5,093 bases of DNA from positions 1-5,093 of the forward strand of contig PFJA01000047.1 in the NCBI GenBank assembly GCA_002782905.1, in the 5' to 3' direction. Both the position numbers and the translations under genes were made by a program. Positions within the stretch are counted from its first letter, which is position 1. The number at the start of each line of letters is the position of its first letter. Source of the stretch: Lysobacterales bacterium CG_4_10_14_3_um_filter_64_11 (GTDB taxonomy: Bacteria; Pseudomonadota; Gammaproteobacteria; Xanthomonadales; Xanthomonadaceae). The notes below the pieces were generated by a model. That model did no database searches and had not been told where the DNA came from. It saw only the letters and a program-made list of their open reading frames with translations. Below are positions 1 through 5,093 of this stretch, one piece after another.

Positions 1-1222
1 ACAGGTGGTACATCGTCGAACCGATGAAGAAAAAACCAACCAGAACGGCCATGGCAAGCAGCGGTACAAGGCGACTACCGGCACGGCGCGATGCCCATAC
101 CGAGTAGGCAAGCAGAAACGGCAGCAGTCCAGCCAGATAACGCCCATGCAGACGATCACGTTCGAAGTCGTTTCCCATCGCCGCCGAGCTGGTGAACAAT
201 GCCACCATCAGCAAAAACGCCACCAGCATCAGCGCAACGAACAGCGCGAAGTAGGCACGCCGCTCGTGCGCCGGATCGTCCGCACCCGGTGTGCTTTCGC
301 CACCACGTAGCAGCCCGTGGACTATGCCCAGGATGGCCACAGACCCAGGCGTGAACAACACCAGCAACAGCCAAAGGTGCCCGCCAACGTAATTGACGAG
401 GTTGATGAGATTCGCGGACAGGAATGCAACGTCGAATATCTGACCGATATACACAACGTAGAATGACGGCAAGATGCCCGTGCTTGGTGCCGCCGCAGGT
501 AGCAATTTGCCAACAACGACGATCAGCAGGCCGACCATCAACCCGAAAATGGCGGTGAGCGACAAAGCGCGACGCCAACGAACGCGGGCCGGCACGTCGC
601 GTTCAAGCATTCCGGTAGCAAACCAATACGCCGCACAGGCGACGATCAGTGCCACCGCATGCGGCTTGATGAAATAGCTCAGGGTACACAGGGCCGCGGC
701 CGCCGCGACGTAGCGGTATCCCGGCCTCGACCCTGCCGCCACGACCACGCCAGCAACCAGATAGATCGAGAGTTGGAACGCGACCTCGGGCAACACGGTG
801 GTGGAATAAAACGACAGCGGCAGTGCCAGGTACAACAAGGTAGATATCAGTGCACTTTTACGGTCGAACACGCGCGCGAAGACGGCGAACAGGGCAAATG
901 CCCCAAGCACGAAACTCAGCGCGTTGAAGATGCGTCCAGCCAGTGCGGTGTGGTGTGGTGAAATCGCCTTCCACACGCCATACAATGCCGGGTACACCCT
1001 GTTTTCCACCGCCTGCAAGCCCGGATCCAGGCGCTGCAGCTGCTCGGCTGTCTGCGCATATTCTGCGTGCGCGAAATAGGCGTATTCATCGCTTGCCATG
1101 ATCGGCGACTCGACCGCCGCGATCCGCAACACTAGAAGGACAAATGCCGCGAAGGCAACCAGCACCAAGGCTTTGGGGATGGTGGCACTATTGCTTTGGC
1201 GGAGGAGCGGAGCGAAGGTCAT
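1..1222 (-). CDS. Multi-spanning GT-C/GT39-like membrane glycosyltransferase (3' partial)
   Basis: I translated this frame by hand. It is open from the start through the left edge and gives 407 residues without a stop. It has about 10-12 hydrophobic segments, the first at roughly 18-37. The first loop begins SPIMASDEYAYF, with adjacent acids D45-E46 where GT-C enzymes carry their catalytic Asp/Glu. Further GT39/ArnT-like cues are GRIFN (96-100), STTVLPE (140-146) and a late HGRYLAGLLPF (359-369). The inferred role is transfer of a sugar from a polyprenyl-phosphate donor on the periplasmic face of the inner membrane; a polymerase or a flippase-associated protein is the alternative. The start is uncertain. 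ATG at 1222 lacks a good Shine-Dalgarno sequence. A TTG at 1315 has AAGG 8 bases upstream, and a GTG at 1366 lies 3 bases past the preceding stop. The C-terminus is outside the window. It is read from the same strand as the three upstream genes, probably in one transcript. Confidence 0.85.
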   Translation of the reverse strand, partial: MTFAPLLRQSNSATIPKALVLVAFAAFVLLVLRIAAVESPIMASDEYAYFAHAEYAQTAEQLQRLDPGLQAVENRVYPALYGVWKAISPHHTALAGRIFNALSFVLGAFALFAVFARVFDRKSALISTLLYLALPLSFYSTTVLPEVAFQLSIYLVAGVVVAAGSRPGYRYVAAAAALCTLSYFIKPHAVALIVACAAYWFATGMLERDVPARVRWRRALSLTAIFGLMVGLLIVVVGKLLPAAAPSTGILPSFYVVYIGQIFDVAFLSANLINLVNYVGGHLWLLLVLFTPGSVAILGIVHGLLRGGESTPGADDPAHERRAYFALFVALMLVAFLLMVALFTSSAAMGNDFERDRLHGRYLAGLLPFLLAYSVWASRRAGSRLVPLLAMAVLVGFFFIGSTMYHL

Positions 1223-1369
1223 TCCAGGAACCGGTTCGGGATCAGTGGCTTGGGTCCGCAGCTTGCTTGGAATCGCCCGAACGATGGTGTCGCATCGAAT
1301 TGACAATGACGTCAAGATCGCAACCTTGGCATTGTCCAAAACGCGCCGCGACAATCGGTTGGGCACTCA
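1223..1369 (-). other. Gap or N-terminal extension between methyltransferase and GT-C-like gene
   Basis: If the membrane protein starts at ATG 1222, this is a 147-base leader. If it starts at GTG 1366, the leader codes for 48 extra residues in the same frame, with no stop after the TGA at 1367-1369. The extra residues would be basic and only mildly hydrophobic, and they match no family I know. I see no terminator hairpin with a T run and no convincing -35/-10 pair. A TTGACG hexamer is present but no matching -10 follows at the right distance. Confidence 0.5.
1300..1315. repeat. Short inverted repeat with embedded 8-base palindrome
   Basis: On the plus strand, TTGAC (1300-1304) and GTCAA (1311-1315) form 5-base inverted arms around a 6-base spacer. 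The palindrome TGACGTCA (1307-1314) overlaps the right arm. It lies in the leader of the membrane-protein gene, so it could be an operator half-site pair, but a repeat this short may be chance. Confidence 0.25.
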
Positions 1370-2266
1370 CTATTTTGTTACCGGATCACTCGTCTTCTGC
1401 GCGACAAAAATAACCGGCCAGGTATGGCCATCCGCATACGGGCAGGCGTTGGTCACGATGCCCTGCTCGGGGTCGAAGCACAACGCCAGAGTTGCCGGAG
1501 GGAACCCGGCCGTGGTGATCCAGTCCAGCAAGTCCCAGCCTGGCTGGGTGAACACCAGTGCGCCATCACCGTTGACCGGATTGCCATGAAAGCACGGTGC
1601 CAGTTCATGCACCAGCGCGCCATCGACCATCCGTGCGCGCACGATCGTGTGTTCCAGCCCCTCGTAGAACGGACACGTGAAGAACAGCCAGCCGCCGGGG
1701 CGCAGGATGCGATGACACTCAGCCAGCGCTGCGAGCGGGTCGGGCACATGTTCAAGCACGTCAAAATGCATCACCAGATCGAGCGAATCCGTGGCATACG
1801 AGGTTGCCAGCAAGCTTTCGTGGCGAACCGACTGCCCCATCGTCGCGATGACGTCGCCTGAGCGACACGACGGACCGAGGAACTCGCTGCCAATCAGACG
1901 TGGCAGGCGCTCACGCAAGCGCACAAACAACGGCGTCACTTGTTCGAATACCACCGCATTGCGCAGCGAATCATCGCGCGCCAACAGTGCGTCGAGCGTC
2001 ACCAGTATCTGCCGCATCCGGCTGTTGAGCCCGCACTGGCACAACAGGCCCTCGCGCAGATTGGCCCAGTCGCCCTGCGCGGTGTCAGGCTGTGTCAGCC
2101 AGCCGCGCTTGCCGCAACCAACGCAGAAACCGTCGGCGCCGTGCTTCGCGATGATCGTCGGCTCAAGTCGGGCGGCTTCCGGCGCGAGCTCGGCAAACAC
2201 ACGCTCGGCCGCTACGCGCGAAGGCAACCAACGTGGCGCGCCGCTTCCCGAATGCTCCGTATTCAT
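1370..2266 (-). CDS. SAM-dependent methyltransferase-like protein with Cys cluster
   Basis: This 298-residue protein has an N-terminal cysteine pattern, C48-x2-C51 and C76-x-C78, in FCVGCG and LLCQCGLNSRMR; it may bind zinc (inference). The C-terminal half is a Methyltransf_11-like Rossmann domain. SLDLVMHFDVLEHVPDPLAAL (161-181) holds the usual motif after strand 4, and HRILRPGGWLFFTCPF (185-200) the RxLxPGG motif. The canonical glycine-rich SAM motif I is absent. Its place is taken by VVFEQVTPLFVRL (105-117) and GSEFLG (126-131), a variant I associate with methyltransferases of polysaccharide clusters. The likely role is methylation of a sugar or chain terminus, substrate unknown. The start at 2266 is chosen because it overlaps the upstream stop (ATGA) and has AGGAG 6 bases upstream. 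The in-frame ATG at 2359 would add 31 unrelated-looking residues and overlap the upstream gene by 97 bases. The stop TAG is followed at once by an in-phase TGA. Confidence 0.9.
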   Translation of the reverse strand: MNTEHSGSGAPRWLPSRVAAERVFAELAPEAARLEPTIIAKHGADGFCVGCGKRGWLTQPDTAQGDWANLREGLLCQCGLNSRMRQILVTLDALLARDDSLRNAVVFEQVTPLFVRLRERLPRLIGSEFLGPSCRSGDVIATMGQSVRHESLLATSYATDSLDLVMHFDVLEHVPDPLAALAECHRILRPGGWLFFTCPFYEGLEHTIVRARMVDGALVHELAPCFHGNPVNGDGALVFTQPGWDLLDWITTAGFPPATLALCFDPEQGIVTNACPYADGHTWPVIFVAQKTSDPVTK

Positions 2267-3438
2267 GCGTCGCTCCTGGCGTCCTGCGCAGCGTGCGCGC
2301 GCTGTATCCCGATGATCGCCTCGATGCGCTGACGATAGCGCATCCCGGCCGCTCGCCAACCGATCCGGGTGCGGATTGCGCGACTGGCATCGCGCCCGAT
2401 GGCATAACCACGCGCCGGGTCATCGACCAGCGCGGCCATGTAATCTGCCGCGTGTCCGACGTCGGCATCGGCCCAGTGCTGGTCTTCGGCATGCGGGTAC
2501 TCGCCCGGCTGCACCGGCACCAGGGTGTGATCGACCAGATAGGCCGTGCGCTCAGTCATGAAATCGAGATTACCCGAATAGCGCGTGGCTATGACCGGCT
2601 TGCCCAGGTACATCGCCTCGGCCAGCCCGCGACCGAACCCTTCCGCGCGATGCAATGAAACGAAACAATCACAGCAGCGCAGCAGGTTTTTGGTGTCGTT
2701 GTCATCCATCTGCTGATTGATCAGTACCACGCGGCCATGCCACCCGGCCAGCTCGCGTTGCAGCGTGGCGAGTGCGTCGGGCGCCGCTTCGGCACCGTGC
2801 ACCTTGATCACAAGGCAGGTGTTGGCCGCTGGCCTTAGTTGGCACAACTTCGCAAAAGCGCGAATCGCCGCTTGCGGATTCTTGCGGGTGGCGTACGAGC
2901 GAAAATCGAAAAAGAACAAAAATGCATAGGCCGCTTCGGGAATACCGTAGTAGCGGCGCGAGCGAAATGCCGACAGCACCACCTCGCAGGCCAACGGCAT
3001 GTGCAGCACCGGCCGTTGCACTGCCGGCAGCAGCGCATCACGAATGAAGGCACTGGGCGCCCAGATTTCATCGAAACGATCCAGTTGCCGCGCCCACTCC
3101 TGTGGATAGCGTGATAACTCCCAGGCAGGATAGATGACGTTGTACGCGTGCTTCGGCAAGGTCTCGCCGAGCGTAGCAAGCGCCAACGCAACCTCATCGC
3201 CATTGAGATGGAACACATTGATTGCGCCGGGCCGCGCCGTCAAAAATGCGCCAAACTCGGCCTCCGCATCAACGTCCGGACGCTGATGCCCATACACATC
3301 AAGAATACCTGGCCGCAGCGCCACCGAGCGCAACGCACGAAACGAACAGCGTACGTCCTCGCCACGCCCGATCGGCGCGAACGGATGGCCGATGAGACAA
3401 ACGTCGGGATTTGTTGATGCGGGCATGGGTGCGCTCAT
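2263..3438 (-). CDS. GT4-type (GT-B fold) glycosyltransferase
   Basis: This 391-residue protein has the usual length for a GT-B retaining glycosyltransferase (Glycos_transf_1 family). The N-terminal acceptor-side half includes a glycine-rich GRGEDVR (24-30) and an NVIYPAWELSRYP stretch. The linker carries SYATRKNPQAAIRAF, typical of the start of the donor-binding half. The donor site is HRAEGFGRGLAEA (263-275), an E-x7-E motif with E266 and E274, followed by GKPVIATRYSGNLDF. The expected role is transfer of a sugar from a nucleotide-sugar donor to a growing lipid-linked glycan in the cytoplasm or at the inner membrane; the sugar is not predictable. No transmembrane segment or signal peptide is evident. 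The ATG at 3438 overlaps the upstream stop (ATGA). It has no clear ribosome-binding site and probably relies on coupling. A second ATG at 3426 (Met5) is preceded by GGATGAG with 7-base spacing and could be the true start. Confidence 0.95.
   Translation of the reverse strand: MSAPMPASTNPDVCLIGHPFAPIGRGEDVRCSFRALRSVALRPGILDVYGHQRPDVDAEAEFGAFLTARPGAINVFHLNGDEVALALATLGETLPKHAYNVIYPAWELSRYPQEWARQLDRFDEIWAPSAFIRDALLPAVQRPVLHMPLACEVVLSAFRSRRYYGIPEAAYAFLFFFDFRSYATRKNPQAAIRAFAKLCQLRPAANTCLVIKVHGAEAAPDALATLQRELAGWHGRVVLINQQMDDNDTKNLLRCCDCFVSLHRAEGFGRGLAEAMYLGKPVIATRYSGNLDFMTERTAYLVDHTLVPVQPGEYPHAEDQHWADADVGHAADYMAALVDDPARGYAIGRDASRAIRTRIGWRAAGMRYRQRIEAIIGIQRAHAAQDARSDA
2273..2277 (-). promoter_or_regulatory. 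Ribosome-binding site of the methyltransferase gene
   Basis: AGGAG on the minus strand lies 6 bases upstream of the ATG at 2266, inside the last codons of the preceding glycosyltransferase gene. It is the clearest Shine-Dalgarno sequence in the window and settles the start in favour of 2266 over the in-frame ATG at 2359. Confidence 0.8.
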
Positions 3439-5093
3439 CCGAGGCTATAACGGTCACTGCGCAACAGATGACCGGACTCACGCGCATTGGCGTGTGCTTG
3501 CAGATAAGCATGTCCAAAGCGCTGGTCGGGCTCCAGATATGCGCCCTCGGCCCATTCGTTCCAGGCATTGATGAACAGCAAGCGCTCGTCGCCGCTGAAT
3601 TGCTGTTTGGTGCGCTCGATGGCGGTTTCCAGCCAGGCCTGAAACGCCCCCGGGGTGGCGTGCTCGAAGCAGTAACTGTTGTTCTGCCGACGCGCAGTGT
3701 TGTCCCAACCGGTGGCGACGCCGAGAAAACGCTTGTAGCCGGCCAGCTCACGGGTGGCATAGCGCACCGCCAGATCACGGTAATCGGCGACCGCACCCTG
3801 AAAGTCGGGATTCAGCAACGGCTCGCTCACCGGATAGGGGTCGGCCATGCCATGCGGCGGAAACTCGATGGCGGCATCACAACCGTAATCGGCAGGGAGT
3901 ACTCCGGCTGACACCATCTCGAACGATTCGACGTGCGCGATGTAGATTTCGCCAATGCCCTCGTCGCGGCAAATCTGGCGCCAGAGCGCAGCGGTGCGCT
4001 TGAAGTCGGGAAACAGCGCAACCCGATAGACCGCAATCAATGGCCGCCCACCGACACGAATGTACTGCGGGCTGCGAAAATAGCGAATCAAATCGCGAAT
4101 CACCGCTGCGTCGTCCTGCTCCGAATGCTGCTGCGCCATCAACACGTCACTATCCTCACCATCCCAGCGCCGTGTCCAGTTTTCGTTGGCCCAGCACAGG
4201 CAGAACGGAAACGCTGGCCGCCCACTCTCCAGCATCGCCTCGATCGGCTGCTCCAGCAGCCGCTGTCCGCCGAACCAGTAGTAGTAATAGCAGAACCCGC
4301 CGATGCCATAGCGCCGCGCCAGTGCAGCCTGCTGCTCCATGACCTGCGGTGCGCGCAGATCGTAGTAACCAAGATCAGCCGGCACGCGTGGCTGATCGTG
4401 ACCGACAAAGTTGGGCCGCGCGCGGGCAACATTGGTCCACTCGGTGAAGCCAGGCCCCCACCAGCGATCATTCTCCGGAATCGGGTGAAATTGCGGAAGG
4501 TACAGCGCGATGGTGCGCACGTCGTCGAGGCGATCGACGTCTGCCTGCCAGCGTTCGCTGAAGGTACGCAGATTGCGCGCAATACAACGCAATTTGTAGT
4601 CACCGGGGATGGCATCGGAGGTGGTGCTCAAATGGTGGATAACGGTGGCGTCTGCGCAGTAAACCACCCGCTTGCCATTGGCGTGCAAGCGCATGCACAG
4701 ATCCGAGTCTTCGCAATAGGCCGGGGCGAAGGCGTCGTCAAACCCCCCCAAGCGTTGAAAGTCCGCCGCGCGCAGCAGCAGGCAGGCGCCGCTGCAATAG
4801 TCGACGTCACGATCGAAGCGGTAACGCGGCAAATCGGGCAGGTCGTTGAGGCCAATCATCTCGGAGCTGCCATCGCGCAACAGCCGGGTACCGGCTTCTT
4901 GCAGCCAACCACTGGGATAGACGATGCGGGCGCCCACTGCACCGATATCGGGGTGCGACTCCAGACACTCGACCAAGGCAGTCAACCAGCCATCGGTAAC
5001 CTGCACGTCGTTGTTGAGCAACACCAGCAGCCGCCCACGTGCGAGCTGTGCAGCGCTATTGCAATTGCGCAAAAAGCCCAGGTTCTCGGGCTG
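3435..5093 (-). CDS. GT2 glycosyltransferase fused to WbsX/GH99-like domain (5' partial)
   Basis: The frame is open to the right edge and gives 552 residues (numbered here from the edge codon). Residues 1-185 are the back half of a GT2 GT-A domain. The edge begins with an ENLGF motif, followed by the metal/nucleotide-binding N27-N28-D29, GACLLLR (102-108), GGFD (116-119) and the acidic E128-D129 expected near the catalytic base. Residues 193-530 match the WbsX/GH99-like family: ALYLPQFHPIPEND (196-209), WWGPGFTEW (211-219), GFCYYYYWF (266-274), CWANENWTRRWDG (300-312) and WNEWAEG (511-517) with E521. The nucleotide-sugar-binding N-terminal part of GT2 lies outside the window. An apparent start at 5072 is an internal TTG (Leu8), not the real start. 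The likely role is cytoplasmic sugar transfer in surface-glycan assembly. Whether the second domain transfers or hydrolyses glycans is unknown, since it resembles GH99 hydrolases although the family is often labelled glycosyltransferase. The stop overlaps the next start by 4 bases. Confidence 0.95.
   Translation of the reverse strand, partial: QPENLGFLRNCNSAAQLARGRLLVLLNNDVQVTDGWLTALVECLESHPDIGAVGARIVYPSGWLQEAGTRLLRDGSSEMIGLNDLPDLPRYRFDRDVDYCSGACLLLRAADFQRLGGFDDAFAPAYCEDSDLCMRLHANGKRVVYCADATVIHHLSTTSDAIPGDYKLRCIARNLRTFSERWQADVDRLDDVRTIALYLPQFHPIPENDRWWGPGFTEWTNVARARPNFVGHDQPRVPADLGYYDLRAPQVMEQQAALARRYGIGGFCYYYYWFGGQRLLEQPIEAMLESGRPAFPFCLCWANENWTRRWDGEDSDVLMAQQHSEQDDAAVIRDLIRYFRSPQYIRVGGRPLIAVYRVALFPDFKRTAALWRQICRDEGIGEIYIAHVESFEMVSAGVLPADYGCDAAIEFPPHGMADPYPVSEPLLNPDFQGAVADYRDLAVRYATRELAGYKRFLGVATGWDNTARRQNNSYCFEHATPGAFQAWLETAIERTKQQFSGDERLLFINAWNEWAEGAYLEPDQRFGHAYLQAHANARESGHLLRSDRYSLG

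Noticed and set aside
156..578. Minus-strand open frame (140 codons) within the left membrane gene
   Set aside because: It is an alternative frame, rich in Arg, His and Cys. The frame giving the polytopic membrane protein is open throughout and far more protein-like.
1289..1315. Possible promoter starting with TTGACG on the minus strand
   Set aside because: No TATAAT-like hexamer follows at 16-18 bases, so a sigma-70 promoter is not supported.
1098..1589. Plus-strand open frame (163 codons) spanning the methyltransferase/membrane-gene junction
   Set aside because: It crosses two minus-strand genes, matches no family I know and has no convincing ribosome-binding site.
1791..2315. Long plus-strand open frame (174 codons) opposite the methyltransferase
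   Set aside because: It lies antisense to a gene with clear family motifs, its product is Ser/Arg-rich low-complexity sequence, and no family is recognisable. It is typical of shadows in GC-rich DNA.
2267..2359. Upstream in-frame ATG at 2359 for the methyltransferase
   Set aside because: It would overlap the GT4 gene by 97 bases and add 31 arginine-rich residues that look like an out-of-frame reading of that gene. The ATG at 2266 has AGGAG and an ATGA junction.
3411..3911. Plus-strand open frame (166 codons) opposite the WbsX-like domain
   Set aside because: It is fully antisense to strongly conserved coding sequence and has no recognisable motif. Its moderately protein-like composition comes from codon bias in the true frame.
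1..5093. tRNA, rRNA, CRISPR, insertion sequences, terminators
   Set aside because: No direct-repeat array, terminal inverted repeats, transposase motifs, hairpin plus T-run or RNA-gene signature was seen; essentially all the sequence is accounted for by four coding regions.

Overview
The window holds four consecutive genes, all on the minus strand and read from the right edge towards the left. They look like an internal slice of a surface-polysaccharide cluster (O-antigen, exopolysaccharide or a related glycan). The DNA is GC-rich and tightly packed, and it has long spurious open frames on the opposite strand, as GC-rich genomes do. The protein families and style suggest a Gram-negative proteobacterium. 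A Xanthomonadaceae-like or related gamma/betaproteobacterial origin is my guess from general feel, not from a marker gene.

Layout in transcription order. (1) 5093-3435: the 3' part of a large two-domain protein. It has the back half of a GT2 (GT-A fold) glycosyltransferase followed by a complete WbsX/GH99-like domain; its 5' end lies beyond the window. (2) 3438-2263: a GT4-type (GT-B fold) retaining glycosyltransferase. (3) 2266-1370: a class I SAM-dependent methyltransferase-like protein with an N-terminal cysteine cluster. (4) about 1222 (or as far upstream as 1366) to position 1: a multi-spanning membrane protein resembling GT-C/GT39-type polyprenyl-phosphate-sugar glycosyltransferases. 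Its C-terminus lies beyond the left edge.

Genes 1-2 and genes 2-3 each share a 4-base ATGA overlap, which points to one polycistronic mRNA with translational coupling. Gene 4 follows gene 3 with no terminator, and its frame is open to within a few bases of the gene 3 stop, so it is very probably in the same transcript. No RNA genes, insertion sequences, CRISPR arrays, terminators or convincing promoters were seen.

A plausible joint role is as follows. The cytoplasmic GT2 and GT4 enzymes would add sugars to a lipid-linked intermediate. The methyltransferase would modify a sugar or cap a chain. The membrane GT-C-like protein would transfer a sugar from a polyprenyl-phosphate donor on the periplasmic face. 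The substrates cannot be read from the sequence. The least understood part is the WbsX/GH99-like domain, which is related to glycoside hydrolases but sits in a biosynthetic operon. I see a fairly ordinary glycan cluster with several points worth checking, not a clearly new system.
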